A DNA stretch of 26,809 nt from JAAYYM01 sp964483155 (GTDB taxonomy: Bacteria > Bacillota > Clostridia > Lachnospirales > Lachnospiraceae). The stretch lies in contig CAZAAC010000035.1 of the NCBI GenBank assembly GCA_964483155.1, positions 1 to 26,809 on the forward strand, given 5' to 3'. Below are positions 1-7,635 of this stretch, one piece after another; the stretch's first letter is position 1, and every line of letters begins with the position of its first letter. A model generated the notes under the pieces. That model was not told the DNA's origin. It made no database searches and saw only the letters and a list, made by a program, of their open reading frames with translations. The position numbers were made by a program, and so were the translations under genes.

Positions 1-1
1 C

Positions 2-418
2 AAAGTAGATGGCGCAGATGTAGTTATTCAGGTAGCAGTTCCAGCATCTGTAACAACAGAATTATCAGTAGTAGATGCACAGAATATGTTAAATGATGCA
101 GCTTATATATGTATCTATGGCTCAAATCAGCATTCAGCAGAAGCACTTGTAACAGCAGATGAGAATCTTAATAAACTTGGCGCTGACGGCATCGTTGGTA
201 TAGGATTTGATGCAGGAACAGTTATCAAAGAAGCAGTTAAAAGTGGAAAATTAGCAGGCGCTATCACACAGGATCCTTTGAACATGGGCCGTATAACAGT
301 GGAATTGGCTGTTAAAGCTTCAAAGGGCGAAGCAGTAGAAGATGTTGATACTGGTTGCCAGTGGTACACAGCTGATAATATGGATGATAAGAATATTGCA
401 CCAAACCTTTATGATTGA
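2..418 (+). CDS. Sugar ABC transporter substrate-binding protein, C-terminal part (5' end outside window)
   Basis: The reading frame is open from the first base of the window, so only the C-terminal 138 residues are present. The visible part looks like the second lobe of a periplasmic-binding-protein type I (RbsB/Peripla_BP_4) fold: a helix carrying LVTADENLNKLG, then GIGFDAG, KLAGAITQDP and NMGRITVELAVKA, which is the usual hinge and C-terminal order in ribose/galactose/xylose binding proteins. It would bind a sugar outside the membrane and hand it to an ABC permease. The ligand cannot be told from this fragment; its position directly before a fucose/rhamnose locus makes a deoxyhexose plausible but unproven. 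The gene ends in TGA and is followed by a strong terminator, so it closes the upstream transcription unit. Confidence 0.85.
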   Translation, partial: KVDGADVVIQVAVPASVTTELSVVDAQNMLNDAAYICIYGSNQHSAEALVTADENLNKLGADGIVGIGFDAGTVIKEAVKSGKLAGAITQDPLNMGRITVELAVKASKGEAVEDVDTGCQWYTADNMDDKNIAPNLYD

Positions 419-519
419 TCAGGATGTGAGATTGTCTTACAAATTCTTCGACTCCCTTTATGAGGAAGTTTAAGATAAAGCTACAATAAGTATGAAAAAG
501 GATAATTGTTACAATCAGA

Positions 520-550
520 CCTCCGCGGCCCCCTTGCCACGGAGGTTTGG
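520..550 (+). terminator. Rho-independent terminator after the sugar-binding protein gene
   Basis: CCTCCG (520-525) pairs with CGGAGG (540-545). After a C/A mismatch, GGC (527-529) pairs with GCC (536-538) around a six-base loop. A T-containing tract (TTTGGTATTATT) follows. It lies 100 bases past the stop codon of the binding-protein gene. Confidence 0.8.
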
Positions 551-587
551 TATTATTACTTGTTCATAAAAAAGAATAATTATATTT

Positions 588-624
588 AAAGTCATGGGAT
601 CGTGTTTGGTCGTGTGACTTTTTT
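588..624 (+). terminator. Second terminator-like hairpin upstream of the BMC promoter
   Basis: Bases 588-601 pair with 608-621 in a 14-position stem with one mismatch and four G-U pairs around the loop GTGTTT (602-607). The right arm runs into a T tract (619-624). It may be a backup terminator insulating the operon from upstream transcription, or an attenuator of a short upstream transcript. No convincing promoter lies between the two hairpins, so the backup role is preferred. Confidence 0.6.
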
Positions 625-626
625 GC

Positions 627-675
627 ATAAATCAACAAGAATACAACAAAAAACAAGAAATAGTAGTTGATTTAT
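627..675. promoter_or_regulatory. 10-bp perfect inverted repeat overlapping the -35 element (candidate operator)
   Basis: ATAAATCAAC (627-636) is the exact reverse complement of GTTGATTTAT (666-675). Arm centres are 39 bp apart, close to four helical turns. The right arm covers the -35 hexamer TTGATT. Bound protein could therefore block RNA polymerase, with looping or paired dimers possible. The DeoR-family protein (13370) and the AraC-family protein (17303) are the local candidates; nothing in the sequence decides between them. Confidence 0.5.
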
Positions 676-695
676 AATGGGATACATGCTATAAT
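667..695 (+). promoter_or_regulatory. Sigma-A type promoter of the BMC operon
   Basis: TTGATT (667-672) and TATAAT (690-695) are separated by exactly 17 bases, and TGC directly before the -10 gives an extended -10. It is the best promoter match before the first operon gene and leaves a leader of about 65-70 bases. I see no equally good promoter inside the following 12.5 kb of closely packed genes. Confidence 0.75.
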
Positions 696-769
696 CCGAT
701 TAAAGAAAAGATAAAACAACAAGAAAAAACAAAAACACAGGTCGCTTGAAAGTGAAGGAGATGTAAAGC

Positions 770-1528
770 ATGGTATCCGAATATGAAATCAAAAAACAGA
801 TATGCGAAATAGGAAAAAGAATATATGACAGAGGAATGGTTGCAGCAAATGACGGAAATATTTCCGTAAAGCTTTCAGACAATGAATTTCTTTGTACACC
901 AACAGGAGTCAGTAAAGGTTTTATGACACCAGATTATATTTGTAAAGTAGATAAGAAGGGGAAAGTAATACAAGCAAATGGAAATTTTAAACCATCTAGT
1001 GAAATTAAAATGCATATGAGAGTTTATGAAGAGCGCCCTGATGTACAATCAGTAGTGCATGCCCATCCGATGTATGCAACAGGATTTGCGATTGCAGGCA
1101 TCCCACTTGATCAGCCGATTATGCCAGAAGCAATCATTTCACTTGGCACAGTCCCGATTGCACCATATGGAACACCTTCAACGATGGAAATACCGGATGC
1201 AGTAGCACAGTTCTTGCAGACGTATGATGCAGTACTTTTAGAAAATCATGGAGCACTTGCTTATTCAGATTCGCTACTTGCTGCATATCACAAAATGGAG
1301 TCAGTAGAGTTTTATGCACAATTACTATTTATTTCAAAACAACTTGGTGGACCAAAGGAAATACCAGAAAAAGAAGTTGAGAAGCTTTGCGAGCTTAGAC
1401 AGCAGTTTGGTATGACAGGAAAACATCCAGGAAAAGCAATGCTACATCATGACGCACCCAGCAATTCAAATCAAGAAGAACTGATTGCAACTATTACCAG
1501 AGCAGTTATGGCTGAATTAGGGAAGTAA
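770..1528 (+). CDS. fucA: Class II (Zn) L-fuculose/rhamnulose-phosphate aldolase, copy 1, with C-terminal encapsulation peptide
   Basis: Predicted to cleave L-fuculose-1-phosphate (or rhamnulose-1-phosphate) into DHAP and L-lactaldehyde. It is an aldolase/adducin (AraD/FucA) family protein of 252 residues. The zinc ligands expected from E. coli FucA are present as Glu78 (SSEIKMH), His97 and His99 (VHAHP) and His160 (ENHGAL). After the catalytic domain (about 1-220) comes a short polar linker and a terminal amphipathic helix, EELIATITRAVMAEL, of the kind that targets enzymes to a BMC lumen. AAGGAG at 755-760 sits 9 bases before the ATG. It is first in the BMC operon and about 80% identical by hand alignment to the second aldolase at 5361. 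The symbol is given at family level; the preferred sugar phosphate is not determined. Confidence 0.88.
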   Translation: MVSEYEIKKQICEIGKRIYDRGMVAANDGNISVKLSDNEFLCTPTGVSKGFMTPDYICKVDKKGKVIQANGNFKPSSEIKMHMRVYEERPDVQSVVHAHPMYATGFAIAGIPLDQPIMPEAIISLGTVPIAPYGTPSTMEIPDAVAQFLQTYDAVLLENHGALAYSDSLLAAYHKMESVEFYAQLLFISKQLGGPKEIPEKEVEKLCELRQQFGMTGKHPGKAMLHHDAPSNSNQEELIATITRAVMAELGK

Positions 1529-1557
1529 ACGATTCACAAATATAAGGAGATTTGAAA

Positions 1558-4089
1558 ATGGTTTCGCATGAATCAGATTTCGATATTGTAAAAAGTCCAA
1601 GGATACAAAAACTCATAGATGACCTGTATGCTAGCATGCCTGAAATCGAGTCAGATAGGGCAATACTTGTGACAGAATCGTATAAAAAAACAGAAGGCAT
1701 GCCTGTGATTACAAGGCGTGCCAAGGCGTTCACTCATATTTTGAATAACATTCCAATCACAATCAGAAAAAATGAATTGATTGTAGGAAGTGCAACGAAA
1801 GCACCGAGAGGTTGTCAGACTTTTCCGGAGTTTTCGTTTTCATGGTTAGAAGAAGAATTTGATACAATTGCAACACGTGTAGCTGATCCGTTCTATATTT
1901 CGGATAATACCAAAAAAACACTCAGTGAAAGATATCGATATTGGGGTGGAAAAACAACGAGCGAACTGGCGTCTTCTTATATGGCAGAGGAAGCAAAGGT
2001 TATGATTGCACATAATGTGTTTACACCAAACAATTACTTCTATAATGGTGTGGGGCATGTAAATGTGAACTATGAAAAAGTACTGCAGATTGGTTACGAA
2101 GGAATTTTAGCAGAAGTAAGGGCGGAACTTGACACTTGCAATGTTGCAGACGGAAATTATGGAACAAAGGGACATTTTTTGCATGCTGTTATTGAAAGTT
2201 TAGAGGCAGTCATTGCTTATGCAAAAAGATATAGCAAATTAGCCGCAGAAATGGCGGCAGTAGAGGCAGATGATGGCAGAAGACAAGAGTTACTCCTGAT
2301 TGCAGAAAACTGCGAGCGGGTACCAGCAAAGGGAGCAACTTCCTTTTATGAGGCATGTCAGTCTTTTTGGTTTGTGCAGTACTTAATACAGATGGAATCA
2401 AGCGGTCATTCAATTTCGCCGGGTCGATTTGACCAATATATGTATCCGTTTTATCAAAAGGATATCGAAGAAGGAAAAATAACACAAGAGTTTGCGCAGG
2501 AGTTGTTAGACTGTATCTGGGTAAAGCTAAATGATTTAAATAAAGTAAGAGATGCAGCTTCCGCAGAAGGGTTTTCTGGATATGGATTGTTTCAGAATTT
2601 AATTGCTGGTGGACAGAATGCAGAAGGTGTCGATGTGACAAATGCGCTTTCCTATATGTGCATTGAAGCATCTATGCATGTTATGCTTCCACAACCATCA
2701 CTTTCAGTTCGCATATGGAATAAGACACCACATGATTTCTTAATGAAAGCAGCAAAACTAACGAGAACGGGGCTGGGTGTTCCAGCTTATTATAATGATG
2801 AAGTAGTAATACCATCACTTTTAAACCGAGGGTTAACACTAGAGGATGCCAGAGATTACTGCATTATTGGATGTGTGGAACCACAAAAGGGTGGAAAGAC
2901 AGATGGTTGGCACGATGCTGCATTTTTTAATATGTGCAGACCACTTGAGCTAGTATTTGAGAGCGGTGTAGACCAAGGTGAGATTATCGGTCTTCCTACG
3001 AAAGATATCACGACGATGAAAACCTTTGAAGAATTTTATGACGCATATAAAACACAGATGATTTATTGCATTGAATTATTAGTGAATGCGGATAATGCTA
3101 TTGATCAAGCACATATGGAGAGGTGTCCTCTGCCATTTTTATCTTCTATGGTGGAAGATTGTATAAAAAGAGGCAAATCTGTACAGGAAGGTGGCGCGAT
3201 CTACAATTTCACTGGACCACAGGGCTTTGGAATTGCCAATATGGCAGATTCTCTGTATGTAATTAAGCAACTGGTATTTGATGAAAAGAAAATATCACTT
3301 GCTGAATTCCGAGAGGCACTTAGGAATAATTATGGTAAGGGTTTATCCTACAGTCAATCTGAAGCAGTGATAGAGGCTGTTGCCAGAACACTTGTGAATG
3401 AAGGCAGGAGGATAACAGAAAAGGAAATATCAGAAATAGCCGCCATGCTATCCGGATATGTGCCATCAGTTGAAAAACAAAAAAAGTATGAGGATTTGTT
3501 GAATATAATTGCAGCAATACCAAAGTTCGGTAACGATGATGCAGTTGTAGACGCCTTTGCACGAGAGGTAGCATATACCTACACAAAGCCACTTGAGAAT
3601 TATCATAACCCACGAGGAGGCCAGTTTCAGGCAGGGCTATATCCCGTATCAGCAAATGTTCCACTCGGTGCGCAGACTGGCGCGACACCAGATGGCAGGC
3701 TTGCAGGAGAGCCAATCGCAGATGGCGTATCGCCTACAGCAGGACGGGACACACATGGACCTACAGCAGCAGCGAATTCAGTAGCAAAGCTGGACCATGG
3801 AATTGCATCAAACGGAACGTTGTTTAATCAGAAATTTCACCCATCGGTACTCAGCAACAGGACTGGACTTGAAAACTTTGTTGCATTTATAAGAGGTTTT
3901 TTTGACCAGAAGGGAAGTCATATTCAGTTCAATGTAGTGAGCCGTGAAACCTTACTAAGTGCACAGGAACATCCAGAGAATTACAAGAATTTAGTAGTCA
4001 GAGTAGCAGGCTATAGTGCAATGTTTACTTCATTATCAAGATCATTGCAGGATGATATCATTAACCGAACTGAGCAGCAGGGATTTTAG
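1558..4089 (+). CDS. Glycyl radical diol dehydratase (B12-independent 1,2-propanediol dehydratase), BMC signature enzyme
   Basis: Predicted to dehydrate 1,2-propanediol to propionaldehyde inside the microcompartment by radical chemistry. The 843-residue protein has the pyruvate-formate-lyase-like domain followed by the glycine radical domain. The catalytic pair is Cys439 and Glu441 in DYCIIGCVEPQ. His167 (NGVGHVNVN) and Asp453 (GWHDAAF) match substrate-binding positions known in glycerol/propanediol dehydratases, and the radical glycine is Gly818 in RVAGYSAMF. The motifs exclude pyruvate formate-lyase (no Cys-Cys pair) and fit the diol/glycerol dehydratase branch. Operon context favours propanediol. 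The frame opens at a TTG (1552), but AAGGAG at 1544-1549 is only 2 bases from it and 8 bases from ATG 1558, so 1558 is chosen. No encapsulation peptide is visible. The enzyme would be oxygen-sensitive and needs the activase at 4141. Confidence 0.92.
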   Translation: MVSHESDFDIVKSPRIQKLIDDLYASMPEIESDRAILVTESYKKTEGMPVITRRAKAFTHILNNIPITIRKNELIVGSATKAPRGCQTFPEFSFSWLEEEFDTIATRVADPFYISDNTKKTLSERYRYWGGKTTSELASSYMAEEAKVMIAHNVFTPNNYFYNGVGHVNVNYEKVLQIGYEGILAEVRAELDTCNVADGNYGTKGHFLHAVIESLEAVIAYAKRYSKLAAEMAAVEADDGRRQELLLIAENCERVPAKGATSFYEACQSFWFVQYLIQMESSGHSISPGRFDQYMYPFYQKDIEEGKITQEFAQELLDCIWVKLNDLNKVRDAASAEGFSGYGLFQNLIAGGQNAEGVDVTNALSYMCIEASMHVMLPQPSLSVRIWNKTPHDFLMKAAKLTRTGLGVPAYYNDEVVIPSLLNRGLTLEDARDYCIIGCVEPQKGGKTDGWHDAAFFNMCRPLELVFESGVDQGEIIGLPTKDITTMKTFEEFYDAYKTQMIYCIELLVNADNAIDQAHMERCPLPFLSSMVEDCIKRGKSVQEGGAIYNFTGPQGFGIANMADSLYVIKQLVFDEKKISLAEFREALRNNYGKGLSYSQSEAVIEAVARTLVNEGRRITEKEISEIAAMLSGYVPSVEKQKKYEDLLNIIAAIPKFGNDDAVVDAFAREVAYTYTKPLENYHNPRGGQFQAGLYPVSANVPLGAQTGATPDGRLAGEPIADGVSPTAGRDTHGPTAAANSVAKLDHGIASNGTLFNQKFHPSVLSNRTGLENFVAFIRGFFDQKGSHIQFNVVSRETLLSAQEHPENYKNLVVRVAGYSAMFTSLSRSLQDDIINRTEQQGF

Positions 4090-4140
4090 TACGGTTTTTG
4101 GATGACAGGATAAGAAATAGAATAAAACGAGGATAATTGT

Positions 4141-4932
4141 ATGAATAGAGACAATTTAGATGAAAAAGGAAGAATATTTGACATACAAAAGTTCTCAATA
4201 CATGATGGCCCAGGAATTCGAACAATTGTTTTTTTGAAAGGCTGTTTGTTTCGATGCAGGTGGTGCTGTAATCCAGAGTCGCAGGAGTTTGGAATTCAGG
4301 AAATGATAGTGGGCAGTGAAAAGAAGATTAGTGGGAGAGATGTTTTTGTCAGAGAAGTAGTAGCTGATATTGAAAAGGACAGACATTACTATCAGCGAAG
4401 TGGTGGTGGTATTACTCTTTCCGGAGGTGAATGCATGTGCCAGCCTGTATTTGCAAAAGCATTACTTACTGCTTGCCATGAAAAAGGAATCACGACTGCA
4501 ATTGAGACGACAGCTGCCGTTAATTATGACATTGTAGAACAGGTCGTCAGCGAGACAGATTATGTATTGCTGGATATCAAGCATATGGATGCCGTAAAGC
4601 ATAAAGAATTTACTGGTAAAGACAACATATATGTGCTGGAAAATGCAATAAAGATAGCAAAGTCAGGTGCAAATTTGACGATTAGAGTTCCAATTATACC
4701 AACATTTAACGATACTCCCGCAGAGATTGCTGCAATTGCAGATTTTGTTAAGGATTTACGCGGAGTAACAAAAATGCACTTGTTGCCATATCATCGGTTA
4801 GGACTCGATAAATATACGGGATTAGAGAGAGATTATCTTTTAAAGGATATCCTGCCCCCATGTGAGAAGCGCATGGAACAACTTTTACAGGAAGTTACAA
4901 AGGCAGGACTTGATGGACAAATCGGCGGATAA
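4141..4932 (+). CDS. Glycyl radical enzyme activase (radical SAM)
   Basis: Installs the glycyl radical on the dehydratase encoded 51 bases upstream. This is a PflA-type radical SAM protein of 263 residues. The SAM-cluster motif C-x3-C-x2-C lies in GCLFRCRWCCNPES (about residues 35-48), after the family motif FSIHDGPGIRTIVFLKG, and GGGITLSGGE follows at about residues 96-105 as the SAM-binding glycine motif. Many activases of this group carry a ferredoxin-like insert with two extra 4Fe-4S clusters after the first motif. Here the sequence goes straight from NPESQ to DIEKDRHYY without the needed cysteines, so this is the short form, close in length to the pyruvate formate-lyase activase. The start ATG has GAGG eight to nine bases upstream. 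Confidence 0.9.
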   Translation: MNRDNLDEKGRIFDIQKFSIHDGPGIRTIVFLKGCLFRCRWCCNPESQEFGIQEMIVGSEKKISGRDVFVREVVADIEKDRHYYQRSGGGITLSGGECMCQPVFAKALLTACHEKGITTAIETTAAVNYDIVEQVVSETDYVLLDIKHMDAVKHKEFTGKDNIYVLENAIKIAKSGANLTIRVPIIPTFNDTPAEIAAIADFVKDLRGVTKMHLLPYHRLGLDKYTGLERDYLLKDILPPCEKRMEQLLQEVTKAGLDGQIGG

Positions 4933-4943
4933 AAGAGGTAAAA

Positions 4944-5318
4944 ATGGAGAATGAAAAAGCATACACAGAAGACAGAATGAGAATCATACAGGAAGCTGTA
5001 CCCGGTAAACAGATCACTTTGGCACACATCATAGCCAATCCGGAACCTGTCTTATATAAGAGGTTAGAACTTGATTCGGAGGGTGATTATCGTGGCGCCG
5101 CAATTGGCATCGTCACTTTGTGCCCACCAGAAACTGCCATTATTGCAGGAGACATCGCAATTAAGACCTCTGCAGCCCAACTTGGGTTTTTAGACCGATG
5201 CAGTGGGACATTGATTATTACAGGGACAATATCAGAGGTAGAGGCTTCCATAAAAGCACTTACAGAATATTGTGAGAAGAAACTAAAGTTTACAATTTGT
5301 GAGATTACAAAGAGCTGA
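4944..5318 (+). CDS. BMC shell protein, PduU/EutS type (circularly permuted BMC domain)
   Basis: A 124-residue shell hexamer subunit. The N-terminal stretch RIIQEAVPGKQITLAHIIAN (about residues 13-32) is the hallmark of PduU/EutS, where it forms a six-stranded barrel over the pore. The rest (GDYRGAAIGIVTLCPPETAIIAGDI, then a second helix) is a permuted BMC fold. It begins 11 bases after the activase stop with AGAGG just upstream, so it is co-translated in the operon. Pores of this type are thought to be plugged by the barrel, and its role here (transport, or cargo/vertex docking) is unknown. PduU and EutS cannot be separated by sequence alone. Confidence 0.88.
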   Translation: MENEKAYTEDRMRIIQEAVPGKQITLAHIIANPEPVLYKRLELDSEGDYRGAAIGIVTLCPPETAIIAGDIAIKTSAAQLGFLDRCSGTLIITGTISEVEASIKALTEYCEKKLKFTICEITKS

Positions 5319-5360
5319 TATCATTTCTACAAAAAAATAAAGTAGGAGGAAAAAAGTAAT

Positions 5361-6173
5361 ATGCAAAATGAATTTCAAATCAAAAAAGAGATTTGTGAAA
5401 TCGGAAAGAGAATTTATGACCGCGGTATGGTTGCAGCAAACGATGGAAATATTTCTGTAAAGATTTCCGATACTGAGTTTTTATGTACACCAACAGGTGT
5501 CAGTAAAGGTTTTATGACGCCAGAGTATATTTGCAAAGTAGATGCAGCAGGAAAAGTATTGCAAGCAAATGCAGGTTTTAGACCCTCTAGCGAAATAAAA
5601 ATGCATATGCGAGTTTATCAAGAAAGGCCAGATGTCATGTCAGTTGTTCATGCACATCCGATGTATGCAACAGGATTTGCCATTGCGGGTAGACCGTTGA
5701 CGCAGCCAATTATGCCAGAGGCAGTGATTGCACTGGGCTGCGTACCCATTGCAAAGTATGGGACACCTTCAACAGAAGAAATTCCTAATGCCGTAGCAGA
5801 ATACCTGCAGTACTTTGATGCAGTCCTTTTGGAAAACCATGGCGCATTGTCATATTCAGATTCCCTACTTGCGGCATATATGAAGATGGAATCACTCGAA
5901 TTTTATGCACAATTATTATATATTGCAGAGCATCTGGGTGGACCGCAGGAATTATCTGAAGAACAAGTACAAAAGCTCTATGCACTTAGAAGAGAGTTTG
6001 GTATGACAGGCAAACATCCTGCAAATCTTTGCCCAAATACAGCAGCTGGGAAACCAAGTTGCCACAGTTGCGAGAAGAGCCAATGCGATATTGCAGCAGG
6101 AGAAAAAACAGGAGAGAATGAATTGCTGGTTAGTGAAATTACAAAGAAGATTATGGCGCAATTAAAAAAGTAG
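5361..6173 (+). CDS. fucA: Class II (Zn) L-fuculose/rhamnulose-phosphate aldolase, copy 2, with cysteine-rich linker and encapsulation peptide
   Basis: A second 270-residue copy of the encapsulated ketose-1-phosphate aldolase. Zinc ligands fall at the same numbers as in copy 1 (Glu78, His97, His99, His160). By hand alignment about 175 of the first 220 residues are identical to copy 1. The two then diverge: copy 2 has a longer linker (about 221-252) carrying four cysteines spaced C-x9-C-x2-C-x4-C before the terminal helix ELLVSEITKKIMAQL. Copy 1 has no cysteine in its linker. AGGAGG at 5344-5349 precedes the ATG. Its place between the PduU-like gene and the aldehyde dehydrogenase matches the single aldolase in the C. 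phytofermentans locus as I recall it, so this may be the ancestral position and copy 1 the addition. The substrate of each copy (fuculose-1-P or rhamnulose-1-P) is undetermined. Confidence 0.88.
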   Translation: MQNEFQIKKEICEIGKRIYDRGMVAANDGNISVKISDTEFLCTPTGVSKGFMTPEYICKVDAAGKVLQANAGFRPSSEIKMHMRVYQERPDVMSVVHAHPMYATGFAIAGRPLTQPIMPEAVIALGCVPIAKYGTPSTEEIPNAVAEYLQYFDAVLLENHGALSYSDSLLAAYMKMESLEFYAQLLYIAEHLGGPQELSEEQVQKLYALRREFGMTGKHPANLCPNTAAGKPSCHSCEKSQCDIAAGEKTGENELLVSEITKKIMAQLKK

Positions 6174-6221
6174 GAAATGCGTTATATGACTAAATGTACA
6201 GATATAGAAGGAGGACATAGC

Positions 6222-7622
6222 GTGTCAATAAATGTATCGGAGCAAGAAGTAAAGAGAATTGTTCAAAAAGTCATTTCCGGTATAAAGGTAGAAACAGGTA
6301 ATAGTAATGAAAAAAAAATGGGGCTCTTTGATACGATGGAGGAAGCAATTGCAGCAGCGAAAACCGCGCAAAAAATCATGCAGAAGATGTCCATGGACAG
6401 CCGGGAAAAGATTATAAAAAATATCCGCAGAATGACAAAAGAACAGGCAGAAACCTACGCAAAAATGGCAGTAGAGGAAACAGGTATGGGAAATGTCGGA
6501 GATAAGATATTGAAGCATTATTTACTTGCAGACAAAACACCTGGAACAGAGGACATTACAACAAAGGCTTGGTCAGGGGACAGAGGACTTACCTTAATAG
6601 AAATGGGTCCCTTTGGCGTAATTGGTGCAATTGCACCATGCACGAATCCGACAGAAACGATTCTTTGTAATACAATTGGTATGATAGCAGGTGGAAATAC
6701 GGTTGTGTTTTGTCCACACCCACAAGCTTTTAAGGTTTCAAACTATGCAATACATATGATTAACAAAGTATGTATGGAAGCAGGCGGACCAGAGAATGTT
6801 GTAGTAGCATTGCACAAACCATCTCTTGAAAACAGCGAGATTATGATGAAGCATAAAGACATTCCGCTAATTGCAGCAACAGGAGGTCCAGGCGTTGTAG
6901 CAGCCGTACTTTCTTCCGGAAAAAGAGGAATCGGAGCAGGAGCTGGAAACCCTCCCGTTCTTGTAGACGATACAGCAGATATTAAAAAAGCCGCAGAAGA
7001 TATTGTAAATGGATGTACCTTTGATAATAATTTACCGTGTATTGCAGAAAAAGAAATTGTAGCCTTTGATACCATAGCAGATGAACTGATGAATGATATG
7101 ATTCATGAAAATGGTTGCTATCTGTTAACAAAGAAGCAACAGGAGCAGTTAACAAAGACAGTTCTTACAGAAAAAGGTTTAAATAGAGAATGCGTTGGAC
7201 GGGATGCAATTACACTTCTAAAAATGATAGGAGTAGATGCGCCAGTAGGTACGAGGTGCATTGTGTTTGAAGGAGAAAAGGAACATAAATTAATTGCAGA
7301 AGAGCTGATGATGCCGATTCTCGGACTTGTTAGAGCAAAGGACATCGATGATGCAATTGAAAAATGTATCTGGCTGGAACATGGTAACAGGCATTCTGCG
7401 CATATGCATTCAAAGAATGTAGAGAATCTGACAAAGTTCGGGAAGGCAATAGATACAGCTATTTTTGTAAAGAATGCACCTTCCTATGCGGCGCTTGGCT
7501 TTGGAGGAGAAGGGTTCTGTACCTTTACAATCGCCAGTAAGACAGGAGAGGGCCTCACCTCTGCAAGCACATTCACAAAGCGTAGACGTTGTGTTATGTC
7601 AGACAGCTTATGTGTTAGGTAA
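6222..7622 (+). CDS. pduP: CoA-acylating propionaldehyde dehydrogenase (PduP/EutE family) with N-terminal encapsulation peptide
   Basis: Oxidises propionaldehyde to propionyl-CoA with NAD+ inside the microcompartment. The frame is open from 6177, but AAGGAGG at 6208-6214 lies 7 bases before a GTG at 6222. That start gives a 466-residue protein, about the usual PduP length, and puts the encapsulation helix (SEQEVKRIVQKVISGI) at the very N-terminus, so 6222 is preferred. Family marks are GPFGVIGAIAPCTNPTET, the ATGGPGVVAAVLSSGKR nucleotide-binding region, the nucleophile Cys273 in TFDNNLPCIAEKE, GFGGEGFCTFTIA and the C-terminal TFTKRRRC. The stop lies 13 bases before the next start. Product use is inferred from neighbours: PduL takes the propionyl-CoA and the alcohol dehydrogenase re-oxidises NADH. 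Confidence 0.92.
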   Translation: MSINVSEQEVKRIVQKVISGIKVETGNSNEKKMGLFDTMEEAIAAAKTAQKIMQKMSMDSREKIIKNIRRMTKEQAETYAKMAVEETGMGNVGDKILKHYLLADKTPGTEDITTKAWSGDRGLTLIEMGPFGVIGAIAPCTNPTETILCNTIGMIAGGNTVVFCPHPQAFKVSNYAIHMINKVCMEAGGPENVVVALHKPSLENSEIMMKHKDIPLIAATGGPGVVAAVLSSGKRGIGAGAGNPPVLVDDTADIKKAAEDIVNGCTFDNNLPCIAEKEIVAFDTIADELMNDMIHENGCYLLTKKQQEQLTKTVLTEKGLNRECVGRDAITLLKMIGVDAPVGTRCIVFEGEKEHKLIAEELMMPILGLVRAKDIDDAIEKCIWLEHGNRHSAHMHSKNVENLTKFGKAIDTAIFVKNAPSYAALGFGGEGFCTFTIASKTGEGLTSASTFTKRRRCVMSDSLCVR

Positions 7623-7635
7623 GAAAGGAGTAGTA

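Larger units (their letters stand above)
419..769 (+). other. Intergenic region: two terminators, an inverted repeat and the BMC operon promoter
   Basis: This 351-base gap contains no credible ORF. From left to right it holds about 100 bases with no recognised element, a GC-rich terminator (520-550), a second terminator-like hairpin (588-624), a 10-bp inverted repeat (627-675), a promoter (667-695) and a purine-rich 5' leader ending in an AAGGAG ribosome binding site at 755-760. I saw no riboswitch fold in the leader. Confidence 0.7.

Noticed and set aside
1552..1557. TTG as the start of the glycyl radical enzyme
   Set aside because: AAGGAG is only 2 bases from this TTG but 8 bases from the in-frame ATG at 1558, so the ATG is the better start.
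2210..2671. 153-residue minus-strand open frame opposite the dehydratase gene
   Set aside because: It lies wholly antisense to a well-supported gene, has no recognisable domain, and its composition mirrors the opposite codons.
7474..7635. Upstream in-frame extension of the alcohol dehydrogenase
   Set aside because: It overlaps the coding end of the aldehyde dehydrogenase in another frame, lacks a ribosome site and would bury the encapsulation helix; AAAGGAG supports ATG 7636.
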